Below are positions 1 through 8,579 of a DNA stretch of 64,000 nt, in pieces. The DNA is taken from NCBI RefSeq assembly GCF_000281895.1, contig NZ_CM001558.1:3600556-3664555 (forward strand), written 5' to 3'. This stretch comes from Pseudomonas fluorescens Q2-87 (GTDB taxonomy: Bacteria > Pseudomonadota > Gammaproteobacteria > Pseudomonadales > Pseudomonadaceae). Under the pieces are notes generated by a model that saw only the letters and a list, made by a program, of their open reading frames with translations, made no database searches and was not told the origin of the DNA. The position numbers were made by a program, and so were the translations under genes. Numbering within the stretch: the stretch's first letter is position 1; every line of letters starts with the position of its first letter.

Positions 1-1538
1 TACAGGCCTACGGGCACCTCATGGACCAGTTCTGGTCGCCACTGACCAATGACCTCGACGGTCCCTACGGTGGCTCGCTGGACAACAGGCTGCGCTTCAC
101 TTTCGATGTCCTGCGCGGCATCCGCCAGCGCTGCGGCGAAGATTTCCTGCTCGGGGTGCGCTACACCGGCGATGAAGACTTGCCCGGCGGCTTCGGTGCC
201 AGTGACGGCCTCCAGATTTCCCACATGCTCAAGGACAGTGGGCTGGTGGACTTCCTCAACGTCGTACGCGGGCACATCGATACCGATGCGGGCCTCACCG
301 ATGTGATTCCGATCCAGGGCATGCGTAACTCCCCGCACCTGGATTTTGCCGGCGAGATTCGCTCGGCCACCGGCTTCCCGACGTTCCATGCGGCCAAGAT
401 CCCGGACGTCGCCACGGCGCGTCACGCCATCGCCTCGGGCAAGGTGGACATGATCGGCATGACCCGGGCGCACATGACCGACCCGCACATCGTGCGCAAG
501 ATCATCGAAAAACGCGAAGAAGACATCCGCCCTTGTGTCGGCGCCAACTATTGCCTGGACCGCATCTACCAGGGCGGCGCGGCGTATTGCATCCACAACG
601 CCGCCACTGGCCGCGAAACCACCATGCCCCACGACATCCCCAAGGCGCCGGCCAAGCGCAAGGTGGTGGTGATCGGCACCGGCCCGGCGGGCCTGGAGGC
701 GGCGCGGGTCGCCGGTGAGCGCGGCCACGACGTCACGGTGTTCGAAGTCGCCGATCAGCCCGGCGGGCAAATCCGCTTGACCGCGTTGAGCGAGCGTCGT
801 CGCGAGATGATCAGCATCATCGACTGGCGCATGGCGCAATGCGAACGACTGGGCGTGAAGTTCCACTTCAACACCTGGGCCGAGGCCGAGACGGTCATGG
901 CGGAAAAACCAGACGTGGTGATCGTCGCCACCGGCGGCTTGCCCCATACCGAGGTACTCAAGCAGGGTAATGAACTGGTGGTGTCGACCTGGGACATCAT
1001 TTCCGGCGACGTCAAGCCCGGCCAGAACGTGCTGATCTTCGACGATGCGGGCGACCACGCGGCGCTACAGGCCGCCGAGGTCATCGCCAACAGCGGTGCA
1101 AAACTGGAAATCGTCACGCCGGACCGGTCGTTTGCGCCGGAGGTGATGGCGATGAACCTGGTGCCTTACATGCGTAGCCTGCAAGACCTTAACGTCACCT
1201 TCACGGTCACCTATCGGGTCGATTCCGTAGAGAAGCGCGACGGCCAGTTGGTTGCCAATTTCGGTAGCGATTATGGCCAGGTGCATAAGCAGCGAGTGGT
1301 CGATCAGGTCGTGGTCAACCACGGCACCCTTCCCCTGGACGACTTGTACTTCGACCTGCGCCCGCACTCGAGCAACAACGGCGCGGTGGAGCAGCACGAC
1401 CTGATCGCCGGGAAAACCCAGAATATCGTGACCAACCCTGAAGGCCGTTTCCAGCTGTTCCGGATCGGCGACGCGGTGTCGGCGCGTAATACCCATGCCG
1501 CCATCTATGACGCGCTGCGGTTGCTCAAAGACATCTGA
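1..1538 (+). CDS. Flavin/Fe-S N-demethylase (dimethylglycine or N-methylproline demethylase type), 5' truncated by window edge
   Basis: The frame is open from base 3, so the true start lies upstream and only the C-terminal ~512 residues are present. The protein has the old-yellow-enzyme barrel end (YGGSLDNR near base 75) followed by a trimethylamine-dehydrogenase-like Fe-S and dinucleotide part. The Cys cluster reads CVGANYC near 532-552 and AYCIHN near 585. A Rossmann motif VVVIGTGPAGLEAA follows at about 667. Members of this family oxidatively demethylate dimethylglycine (DgcA) or N-methylproline (StcD). The Rieske oxygenase and reductase at 4.9-7.3 kb are the partners expected for the first N-demethylation of a betaine. 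The nearby pyrroline-5-carboxylate reductase homologue makes a proline-type substrate attractive, but that is inference. The family is likely; the exact substrate is open. Confidence 0.8.
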   Translation, partial: QAYGHLMDQFWSPLTNDLDGPYGGSLDNRLRFTFDVLRGIRQRCGEDFLLGVRYTGDEDLPGGFGASDGLQISHMLKDSGLVDFLNVVRGHIDTDAGLTDVIPIQGMRNSPHLDFAGEIRSATGFPTFHAAKIPDVATARHAIASGKVDMIGMTRAHMTDPHIVRKIIEKREEDIRPCVGANYCLDRIYQGGAAYCIHNAATGRETTMPHDIPKAPAKRKVVVIGTGPAGLEAARVAGERGHDVTVFEVADQPGGQIRLTALSERRREMISIIDWRMAQCERLGVKFHFNTWAEAETVMAEKPDVVIVATGGLPHTEVLKQGNELVVSTWDIISGDVKPGQNVLIFDDAGDHAALQAAEVIANSGAKLEIVTPDRSFAPEVMAMNLVPYMRSLQDLNVTFTVTYRVDSVEKRDGQLVANFGSDYGQVHKQRVVDQVVVNHGTLPLDDLYFDLRPHSSNNGAVEQHDLIAGKTQNIVTNPEGRFQLFRIGDAVSARNTHAAIYDALRLLKDI

Positions 1539-1544
1539 AGTCAT

Positions 1545-1576
1545 GCCCCTGGCCTTATGGATCAGGGGCGATTTTT
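1545..1576 (+). terminator. Rho-independent terminator
   Basis: A hairpin with arms GCCCCTG (1545-1551) and CAGGGGC (1563-1569) is followed by GATTTTTA just after the stop of the demethylase. It lies between two convergent genes and should end the rightward transcript. Confidence 0.75.
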
Positions 1577-1596
1577 ATATTCAGCACGAGGCTTGA

Positions 1597-2382
1597 TCAG
1601 GCTTGGAGCCCCTTGCGGGCCACCGCCGCCCCTTCCTGCAATGCCCTGCCGATCTGCTCTTCGAAATGACTGTGGCTCATCACCTGCAAAGCCGCGGCCG
1701 TCACGCCCCGATAGGCCACCAAGGCATCGATCATCTGCTGAGCGTCATGGCTGGCCAACAACTGGCTGCTGTTTACCACGACGTTCTTCGCCGCAAGCTG
1801 TGCGATGTCAGAAGGAATGCCGGCAGCCATCGCCTGATTGGCCAGCGCAGTCATCAGCAAGGCAGGAAAAGCCGGACCGGTGCCTGAGAGCGCCGAGAGG
1901 TAATCGATGAAGTCCTCTTGCTGAACCTCAGCGGCTGTACCCACGCATTCGAACAGGCGTTGTACGAGGCTTTTCGTTGTCGCCTCCATCTTCCCAGCAC
2001 AATACCAAGGCGTGAAGGACTGCTCGATTTCCACCGCCGCGTTGGGCATCGCCCGCACGACCGCCGAAGCCGAGGTCTGCGTCATGATCGTCTGCGCCTT
2101 GATCCCGGCCATCAGGGAGATAATTGTTTTGCCAGTCGCCTTGATGTTCAGGTTGGCGAAATGCTCGGGTCGAACCGCAAGGATCACGATGTCGCTGCGA
2201 TCCACCAACGCTTGGTTATCCGTCACCAGGCAGGCACCTTGTTGCGCCAACGGATGACTGCCCGAGCGGTTGGAGATAACCAGGTTGCCCGCCTGCAGCA
2301 ATGCCTTGGCCAGCACGGCCTTGGCGATCGCGCCGCCCAGCCAGCCGGTTCCGCCAATGATGCCCAGGGTTTCATGACTCAT
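1597..2382 (-). CDS. Pyrroline-5-carboxylate reductase family protein
   Basis: A 261-residue protein of normal ProC length. The N-terminus has a Rossmann signature (GIIGGTGWLGGAIAKA) for NAD(P)H. The conserved C-terminal dimer region contains ALSGTGPAFPALLMTAL, typical of P5C reductases. Family members reduce pyrroline-5-carboxylate to proline in the cytoplasm. The gene starts inside the end of the TetR gene upstream (11-bp overlap), so the two are one transcript. Sitting beside betaine-demethylation genes it may be a specialised paralogue acting on a proline-like or cyclic imine intermediate rather than the housekeeping enzyme; this is inference. Confidence 0.8.
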   Translation of the reverse strand: MSHETLGIIGGTGWLGGAIAKAVLAKALLQAGNLVISNRSGSHPLAQQGACLVTDNQALVDRSDIVILAVRPEHFANLNIKATGKTIISLMAGIKAQTIMTQTSASAVVRAMPNAAVEIEQSFTPWYCAGKMEATTKSLVQRLFECVGTAAEVQQEDFIDYLSALSGTGPAFPALLMTALANQAMAAGIPSDIAQLAAKNVVVNSSQLLASHDAQQMIDALVAYRGVTAAALQVMSHSHFEEQIGRALQEGAAVARKGLQA

Positions 2383-3076
2383 TGGCAGCGCCTTCGAACG
2401 TGTCCGTCAAGGGCACGAAAACCCCGGACTCGATTTCGGCGTAGCCGAACTTGCCGTAGAAACGATCCAGCTCGCGCTGCTTGGGGACTTTCCCGGTGAA
2501 AATGCTCACGTAATGGGGAATGCGCTGGAAGCGCACGGTGATCAACTCGGTGGTGTTCATGGTGATGTAGCCGATCTGGGTCAGATAGATCGTCCGGGCC
2601 CGCGCATCGGCACTCGGGCTATCGTAGCCAAAGCGCTTGAACATGTTCGCAAGAGCGGTCATCCGCTGTTCGTCCACAGTCGTGACCTCTTGGGCGACCT
2701 CAGCCGACTGCAACGCCCAGCTGCGTACCGCGAATTCGAATTGCGAGTCGAACAGCTGCGGATTGAGCCAGCACTCGAACACATTCAGGATCGCCTCGGA
2801 GATGCTTTCGGCATAACTTTCGCTTTGGCGAATCAAGCCACCCGTATTGGTCTCCCGCCAGCGAGAAAGCAGGGCCGCCAGCAGTTGTTCGCGATCCTCG
2901 AAGAACCAGTAGAAGCTGGTGCGTGACAAACCCAAGCGCTTGGCCAGAGGCATGACCCGAACCGAATCGATGCCCGACTCTTTGAGGGCCTCGTAGGCCG
3001 CTTCCAGCCAGCCTTCTGGCGAGCCCCGCCAACCTGCGTCCTGGGCTTTGCCACGAGCCTTTCCTAACTGGGTCAT
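2372..3076 (-). CDS. TetR/AcrR family transcriptional regulator
   Basis: A 234-residue regulator. The N-terminal helix-turn-helix spans about residues 20-70, with the LGLSRTSFYWFFEDREQLLAA recognition-helix pattern typical of TetR proteins; the remainder is a helical ligand-binding domain. It is the first gene of a leftward pair with the P5C reductase homologue (11-bp overlap) and so probably controls that gene and perhaps its neighbours. The effector is not predictable from sequence. Confidence 0.85.
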   Translation of the reverse strand: MTQLGKARGKAQDAGWRGSPEGWLEAAYEALKESGIDSVRVMPLAKRLGLSRTSFYWFFEDREQLLAALLSRWRETNTGGLIRQSESYAESISEAILNVFECWLNPQLFDSQFEFAVRSWALQSAEVAQEVTTVDEQRMTALANMFKRFGYDSPSADARARTIYLTQIGYITMNTTELITVRFQRIPHYVSIFTGKVPKQRELDRFYGKFGYAEIESGVFVPLTDTFEGAANES

Positions 3077-3415
3077 CCTGCATCCCTCTTTTCAATAATG
3101 CGCCACGCAAATGTACTTTGATGACCGATAAATGTACACCGAAGAACATTTTATTGACTCTTCTCCATTTCAATGCCCTTGAGAACAAAATCATTAATGA
3201 CAAAAACTCATGGACCATTGACTTAAAATGGTTTGTCTACGAAGTGCACCTGGATAAATATCTTCCACAGGCAAAAGACTCCCCTGCCCAAGCTTCGATA
3301 ACCAACTCACGCGAAGGTATCGCGCACTCGCTTTTTGCTCCCTGAAAACCTGGCGCACAGCGCTGTGGCCGACGGCTGTTCGCGAGCGTTTTTTTCCATC
3401 GGCCGGATGAGTGAT
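3077..3415. other. Intergenic region, AT-rich
   Basis: A stretch of 339 bases with clearly lower GC than its surroundings. It contains the promoter side of the TetR gene and ends at the remnant of a betaine permease. I see no convincing gene in it. Confidence 0.5.
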
Positions 3416-3622
3416 ATGTGGATTGCACAAGAAAAGCTTCCACTGGGCGAACACATCGCCCGGCATGTTGAATGGTTGACTGAACATGGCGCAGGTATTT
3501 TCAACGCCATATCGCTGTTGTTGTCTGGCGTCATCACAGCGTTCACCAGCGCACTCCTATGGTTGAACCCTTTGGCGTTGATCGCCATCTTTGCGCTGCT
3601 CGCCTATTACATCGGCGACCAC
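3416..3622 (+). pseudogene. N-terminal fragment of a betaine/choline ABC transporter permease (ChoW/ProW type)
   Basis: The frame from ATG 3416 gives about 69 residues resembling the start of ProW/ChoW permeases: a cytoplasmic start (KLPLGEHIARHVEWLTEHGA), then a hydrophobic stretch (ALLWLNPLALIAIFALLAYY). The match stops abruptly at about 3615, and the sequence continues in another frame as the end of the partner ATPase. This is a deletion remnant, not a working permease. It fits the betaine theme of the surrounding genes. Confidence 0.6.
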
Positions 3623-3848
3623 CATGCGCGACGCCCTGCAGATTCGCTACGAAACGGGCCATCCCCTGATCGTACGGGACGAGGCCGGTATCGTTCTGGG
3701 CATATTGGGCGACGGTGAACTGTACGGGCACCGCTGGGACACAACCTGTCGCACCCTGTGCTTGCTGAGCCCGCAAAAGAATCTTCGGTGGCGTGAGTCA
3801 CCCGGCACGGCGTTGGAACACACCTATGCAACCCGGCGATATCGATAA
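3618..3848 (+). pseudogene. C-terminal fragment of a betaine/choline ABC transporter ATPase (ChoV/ProV type)
   Basis: Starting directly at the end of the permease fragment, but in a different frame, the translation TTMRDALQIRYETGHPLIV followed by RDEAGIVLGILGDGELY resembles the end of the CBS-domain tail of ProV/ChoV ATPases. The frame runs to a stop at 3846-3848 without further recognisable sequence. In the usual W-V gene order one internal deletion of roughly 1.5-2 kb would create this junction. The size is estimated from family lengths. Confidence 0.55.
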
Positions 3849-4764
3849 AAAGGTCAAGGGCTATCGGCGGCTGATACCGTCAATGACGGCATTGCTGGAA
3901 TTCGAAGCCGTGGCGCGGTTGGCCAGTTTTACCTTGGCCGCGCAAGAGCTGGGTGTGACCCAGGCGGCCGTCAGCAAACAAATCAGATTGTTAGAAGATA
4001 CGCTGGAGACCAAGCTGTTCCATCGGCTTCATCGAGCAATCAAGTTGACCCACGAAGGTTATGTCCTGCACCTGGTCGTCGCCGAGTCCATTCATCGCAT
4101 GGCCAGTGTCTTCGACAAAATTGCCGAGGGCATTGGTGAACAGGAGATCACCATCGCCTGCACGGAGGCGTTCTCTCATTTGAGAATACTTCCCCGGCTG
4201 ATTGCACTGCGCACCCTGCAGCCGAAGTTGAAGTTGCGCCTGATGACGCAGCAAGCCTCCCCCGGTTCATACCGGGATGACGTCGACCTGGCCATCCGTT
4301 TCGGCGATGGAAAATGGGAGGACGGCAGTTCGGTTTTCCTGTTCGATGAAGAAGTGTTTCCCGTTTGCTCGCCGGCCTGGCTCGCCGCCAACCCGGCGCC
4401 TTCATCCATTACCGATTTTCTGGACACGGCGCTGATTGACTCCGATTCCACCCTTGAAGGCTGGATGACCTGGAACCGTTGGTGCCGGGAACTGGGCGAT
4501 ATGCGCCCCAAGCTCAATTATTCATTTCGCTGCAGTTCCTACAACGACGCGATCCAGGCGGCCATTCAAGGCCATGGCATTGCACTGGGTTGGAGTCGGC
4601 TGATCGCGCACCGGCTCAACAGCGGTGAGCTGATCAGAATTACGCCCTACATGGTCACGCCAAAAGACGCCTATTACCTGGTGATTCCGAGCGGTCGAAA
4701 AGTTGAGCCCATTACCCAGGCGCTGGTCGATTGGTTGCGCGATGACAGCCATCTAAGCCACTGA
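3826..4764 (+). CDS. LysR family transcriptional regulator
   Basis: A LysR regulator of about 312 residues from ATG 3826; an upstream GTG at 3793 would add 11 residues. The winged HTH is near the N-terminus (ARLASFTLAAQELGVTQAAV then SKQIRLLE), followed by the periplasmic-binding-like effector domain (DVDLAIRFGDG, PVCSPAWLA). It resembles the GcvA/AmpR subgroup. It lies 138 bp upstream of the Rieske oxygenase in the same direction and probably controls the oxygenase-reductase pair. Confidence 0.85.
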   Translation: MQPGDIDKKVKGYRRLIPSMTALLEFEAVARLASFTLAAQELGVTQAAVSKQIRLLEDTLETKLFHRLHRAIKLTHEGYVLHLVVAESIHRMASVFDKIAEGIGEQEITIACTEAFSHLRILPRLIALRTLQPKLKLRLMTQQASPGSYRDDVDLAIRFGDGKWEDGSSVFLFDEEVFPVCSPAWLAANPAPSSITDFLDTALIDSDSTLEGWMTWNRWCRELGDMRPKLNYSFRCSSYNDAIQAAIQGHGIALGWSRLIAHRLNSGELIRITPYMVTPKDAYYLVIPSGRKVEPITQALVDWLRDDSHLSH

Positions 4765-4902
4765 TTAAAAAGAATTAAATAGTACTTTTACGCATAACGC
4801 AAAGTTATGCGAGCGTGAAAATAAAGCGCGTTGACGGTCTTACCCCATCTTTCCAAACTGTACTTGCCGCCTGATCAACTTTGAGTTTGAGCGAGACCCA
4901 TA

Positions 4903-6159
4903 ATGACTATCAATGCCGTGAAAACCCATCGTGAACTTCTGACCGACCGCACGCCCGGCCATGGCATGCCAGGCGGTTTGTTTGGCCGCCAGGATATTTT
5001 TGAAACCGACGTCGATGTCTTCTTCACCAAACACTGGATTCTGGTGGGTGTTACCAGCGACATCCCCGAACCCGGTGATGTCTCGACCATCGACATTGGC
5101 AAGTCATCCATCCTCCTGGTGCGCGACGACGACGAGCATGTGCAGGCGTTTCGCAATGTCTGCCGTCACCGCGGGGCTCGTTTGAAACAGGCCGGCAAGT
5201 CGACGGTGGGCATGCTGGTCTGCCCCTACCACCAGTGGAGCTACGACCTGGACGGCAGCCTGAAACACGCGGCACACATGGGCCAGGACTTCGACCCTCA
5301 ATGCAAAAGCCTGATCCCTGTGCACACTCGGGTTATCGGCACCCATGTCTTCGTCTGCCTGGGCGACGAACCGCCAGAAGACATCCTGTACCTTGACCAG
5401 GTCATGACACCGCGTTTTGCCCAATATGACCTCGCCCACTCAAAGATCGCCTACGAGTCGGAAATCATCGAGAACGGCAATTGGAAACTGGTGATCGAGA
5501 ATAACCGCGAGTGTTATCACTGCGCCGCCACCCACCCGGAATTGACCGCCTCTTTCCTGCCGGAAGATTTCGGTTTCTGCACCGATGGGCTGGGCGAGGA
5601 TTCACTTCAGGCATTGGCGGAGTATCACCGCCGCAACGCCGATACCAAGGACAACTGGGAACGCGAAGGCTACATCTGCGATGCGGTTGAACACTTGGGT
5701 GAAGACGCCGTGACTCAATTTCGCTCACAGCGACTGGCCATTGCCGGCAACGGCGAATCACAGACCCTCGACACCCGCGTGGCGTGCACCCGGCTGTTTG
5801 GCGACCTCACCCGCCGCGACTTGGGCGATGTGCATCTCTGGACGCACAACTCCTGGACTCATGTCATGAGCGATCACGCCGTGGTCTCCTACATCATCCC
5901 GCTGGCGCCCGATAAAACCCTGGTGCGCACCAAATGGCTGGTCCATGCCGATGCCGTCGAGGACGTCGACTACCAGGTGGATAAGCTGACCGAAGTCTGG
6001 GCAGCGACAAACCTGCAAGACGCTAGCCTTGTCGGCATAACCCATAGCGGTACCCAGGATCCTGCCTACACGCCCGGGCCGTTCTCTGCTTTTACCGAAA
6101 CCTATGTCGACCAGTTCTCTCGCTGGTACGCGGCACGTCTGGCCGCCCATGGCGTGTAA
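4903..6159 (+). CDS. Rieske non-haem iron oxygenase, betaine N-demethylase type (GbcA/Stc2-like)
   Basis: A 418-residue oxygenase alpha subunit. The Rieske [2Fe-2S] ligands are CRH at about residues 87-89 and CPYH at 107-110. The mononuclear iron site is NNRECYHC with His206 and His211 (THPEL). Length and motifs match the glycine-betaine (GbcA) and proline-betaine (Stc2) demethylases, which remove one N-methyl as formaldehyde using O2 and electrons from a reductase. The reductase gene follows after 9 bases. With the demethylase at the left edge this completes a two-step betaine-demethylation set; whether the substrate is glycine betaine, stachydrine or another betaine cannot be read from the sequence. 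Confidence 0.85.
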   Translation: MTINAVKTHRELLTDRTPGHGMPGGLFGRQDIFETDVDVFFTKHWILVGVTSDIPEPGDVSTIDIGKSSILLVRDDDEHVQAFRNVCRHRGARLKQAGKSTVGMLVCPYHQWSYDLDGSLKHAAHMGQDFDPQCKSLIPVHTRVIGTHVFVCLGDEPPEDILYLDQVMTPRFAQYDLAHSKIAYESEIIENGNWKLVIENNRECYHCAATHPELTASFLPEDFGFCTDGLGEDSLQALAEYHRRNADTKDNWEREGYICDAVEHLGEDAVTQFRSQRLAIAGNGESQTLDTRVACTRLFGDLTRRDLGDVHLWTHNSWTHVMSDHAVVSYIIPLAPDKTLVRTKWLVHADAVEDVDYQVDKLTEVWAATNLQDASLVGITHSGTQDPAYTPGPFSAFTETYVDQFSRWYAARLAAHGV

Positions 6160-6168
6160 GGAATGAAC

Positions 6169-7305
6169 ATGACGACTTATGAAAACCTCACGCGCCCTGC
6201 CCCCCCCCCTATAGTTCAACGGTTTACCGACCCGATAACCTGGAGCACGTTCGGCTCGCAATGGCAAAGCGGTGAACAAAAAAACCTGCAATGCCTCGCT
6301 GTGCGTCAGGAAACCCATGACGTCAAAACCTTCATTTTTCGCTGTGGGGAATTCAGCGCGCTGAGCTTCGAGCCCGGTCAATTCATCACGATCTCACCGG
6401 TCATTGACGGGCAGACCGTCGCCCGCTGTTACACCTTGTCATCCTCCCCCACCCGCCCCTTTGCGTTTTCCATTACCGTCAAGCGCGTGCCTGGGGGCGC
6501 GGTGTCGAACTGGCTGCATGACCACCTCAAGCCGGGAGACAGCCTGAAAGCTTCCGGCCCGGCGGGCGGCTTTACACCAGTCGGCCATCCTGCAAACAAG
6601 TTGTTGTACTTGTCGGCCGGCTCGGGTGTAACACCCCTGATGTCGATGACCCAGGCGGCCTACGACATGGCCGGCAACTTCGACATTGTTTTTGTACACA
6701 GCGCACGCACGCCCACCGACATCATCTTCCACGCGGAATTGACGCGTATGCAGACCGCCATGCCGGGGCTGCGGATCATCAGTGTTTGCGAAGGACTAGG
6801 CGACACCGCTCACTGGCAGCAACCGATAGGCCGGCTCGATTTGCCGTTGCTGAGCCAGCAAGTGCCGGACTACAAGGAACGGGAAATCTTTACCTGCGGT
6901 CCCCAGGGCTACATGGAAGCAGTCAAGTCGCTGCTCAGGGAAGCGGCGTTCGATTTCGCCCACTACCATCAGGAAAGCTTCGACATCACCGCCCTGAACG
7001 AGGAACCGTTGATCGAACGGGCCGCTTCGCTCAATCAGCAGGACGTCTTTTCAGTGACCCTGTCGCGTTCAGGAAAGACATTCAGCATGCCGGGCAATCA
7101 GACCGTGCTGGCCGCCGCAAAGAAAGCCGGCGCTATCGTGCCCTCCTCCTGCAGCCAGGGCGTTTGTGGCACCTGCAAGACCGCCCTGCTGCAAGGTACG
7201 GTCGAGATGAATCACAACGGCGGTATTCGGCAACGGGAGATCGACAAAGGCCTGCGTTTGCTGTGCTGCAGCAAGCCCACTTCAGACCTGGTACTTGATC
7301 TTTAG
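6169..7305 (+). CDS. FAD/NAD(P)H ferredoxin-reductase partner of the Rieske oxygenase (GbcB-like)
   Basis: Domain order is FAD-binding (RCYTLSSSP near residue 85), NAD-binding (LYLSAGSGVTPLMSM, then IFTCGPQGYMEA) and a C-terminal plant-type [2Fe-2S] ferredoxin with CSQGVCGTC near residue 328 and a final LLCC. It passes electrons from NAD(P)H to the oxygenase. I prefer ATG 6169 because the AAGGA before it lies six bases upstream; the ATG at 6163 has no spacing. It is translationally close to the oxygenase, so both are probably one operon. Confidence 0.85.
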   Translation: MTTYENLTRPAPPPIVQRFTDPITWSTFGSQWQSGEQKNLQCLAVRQETHDVKTFIFRCGEFSALSFEPGQFITISPVIDGQTVARCYTLSSSPTRPFAFSITVKRVPGGAVSNWLHDHLKPGDSLKASGPAGGFTPVGHPANKLLYLSAGSGVTPLMSMTQAAYDMAGNFDIVFVHSARTPTDIIFHAELTRMQTAMPGLRIISVCEGLGDTAHWQQPIGRLDLPLLSQQVPDYKEREIFTCGPQGYMEAVKSLLREAAFDFAHYHQESFDITALNEEPLIERAASLNQQDVFSVTLSRSGKTFSMPGNQTVLAAAKKAGAIVPSSCSQGVCGTCKTALLQGTVEMNHNGGIRQREIDKGLRLLCCSKPTSDLVLDL

Positions 7306-7390
7306 CATTGCATCGCCAATAAGGTAGTCAAGGCACACGGGCTTCTGCACAATCTCTGTGCGCTTAATACTTATAAGACAGTGAAGCCTG

Positions 7391-8305
7391 ATGAAACTGC
7401 AACCCTTGCCACCCCTCAATAGCCTGGTGGCATTCGAGGCCGCCGCCCGCCACTTGAGCTTCACCGTGGCGGCACGCGAACTGAACGTCACCCAAGGCGC
7501 CATCAGCCGCCAGGTGCGCTTGCTCGAAAACTATCTGGGCACGGCGCTGTTCACCCGCACGACCCGAGAAATCAACCTTACCGCCACAGGCAGCCAGTAT
7601 TACGAAAGCGTGCGCGACACGTTGCAGCAAATCGCCCAGGCCACAGCGGGAATACGTCATTGGCAAGGCGCGCAGCAGGTCACTGTCGTCACCAGTACGG
7701 CAATGGCGTCGTTGTGGCTGCTGCCGCTTGTGTCGCAATTCCAACGCCAGAATGAAGAGATTGACCTGCGCATCATCGCGACGGATCACGTCAGTGATTT
7801 TTCCCGACTGGACTGTGACCTGGCGCTCTATTACTGCAGTACGCCGCCCAAAAACATGAAAGTCACACCGTTATTCAACGAAGAGATTTTCCCCGTGTGC
7901 AGCCCTGCCTATCTGGCGCAGCACCCAGGGATTGAGACGCTGGAACAGTTGGGTGGATGCACCTGGTTGTGGCTGGAAGACCAGCACAGGGATTGGATTG
8001 GCTGGAAAGAATGGTTCCAACGCCTTGGTTACCCAGCGCCCGAACCACGGCGGCGGATCAATATCAACAGCTACGCCATGCTGATCCAGTCGGCGCTGGC
8101 TGGCCAGGGGATCGCCCTGGCCTGGTCGGGCCTGCTCAGCAATCACTTGCAAACCGGTAACCTGGTGCAGCCAACACAAACCATCCTGCGTACCGACGCG
8201 CAGTTCTGCCTGCTTGAATCTCACGGCCGATCCCCAAACAGACAAAGCGTCAACCGCTTCCGCCAGTGGCTGATGACGCATCTGACGGAGACGGTCGATG
8301 CTTGA
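7391..8305 (+). CDS. LysR family transcriptional regulator (GcvA-like)
   Basis: A 304-residue LysR protein. The HTH contains RHLSFTVAARELNVTQGAIS, and the effector domain contains LALYYCSTPP and PVCSPAYLA. It follows the reductase by 85 bp in the same direction and may belong to the same regulon. It is similar in style to, but not a close copy of, the regulator at 3.8 kb, so the oxygenase pair is flanked by two LysR genes. Confidence 0.85.
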   Translation: MKLQPLPPLNSLVAFEAAARHLSFTVAARELNVTQGAISRQVRLLENYLGTALFTRTTREINLTATGSQYYESVRDTLQQIAQATAGIRHWQGAQQVTVVTSTAMASLWLLPLVSQFQRQNEEIDLRIIATDHVSDFSRLDCDLALYYCSTPPKNMKVTPLFNEEIFPVCSPAYLAQHPGIETLEQLGGCTWLWLEDQHRDWIGWKEWFQRLGYPAPEPRRRININSYAMLIQSALAGQGIALAWSGLLSNHLQTGNLVQPTQTILRTDAQFCLLESHGRSPNRQSVNRFRQWLMTHLTETVDA

Positions 8306-8449
8306 GTAACAGTCTTGAGTAGCGACCTAAGCTATTTCGAATCCAAGGGGTCTATTTTCTTGCCGAAGCAGCAAGAGATGTAACCAGGGATCAGGATGGT
8401 CTGGGTGATCTCATTGTTCTTCAGCGATTCGTTAGTCGAGAAAAAACAC

Positions 8450-8485
8450 AAAAAAATTCGTGCGCTGATGCTTGAGCAGCGCACG
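8450..8485 (-). terminator. Rho-independent terminator (leftward)
   Basis: Perfect 9-bp arms CGTGCGCTG (8459-8467) and CAGCGCACG (8477-8485) surround a 9-base loop. Read leftward the hairpin is followed by a long T-rich run. It would terminate transcripts from the lipase gene and the methyltransferase-tail remnant. Confidence 0.7.
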
Positions 8486-8492
8486 GCCAATC

Positions 8493-8572
8493 TAACGGAC
8501 GATCACTTACGGGCCTCCAGGATCAGATTGAAGGGTGTTTCTGTCGCACGGCGCAGGTGTTTGAACCCAGCC
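8493..8572 (-). pseudogene. Orphan 3' tail of a SAM-dependent methyltransferase gene (80-bp direct repeat of 48165-48244)
   Basis: These 80 bases match 48165-48244 with only two differences that I can count, in the same orientation. In the distant copy they are the last codons and stop of a methyltransferase gene. Here the tail encodes about 22 residues (ending NLILEARK) with stop at 8503-8505, and the match breaks at 8573, seven bases before the lipase stop codon. The rest of the gene is absent. It is a recombination scar or the end of a lost paralogue. Confidence 0.85.
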
Positions 8573-8579
8573 TGCCCTA

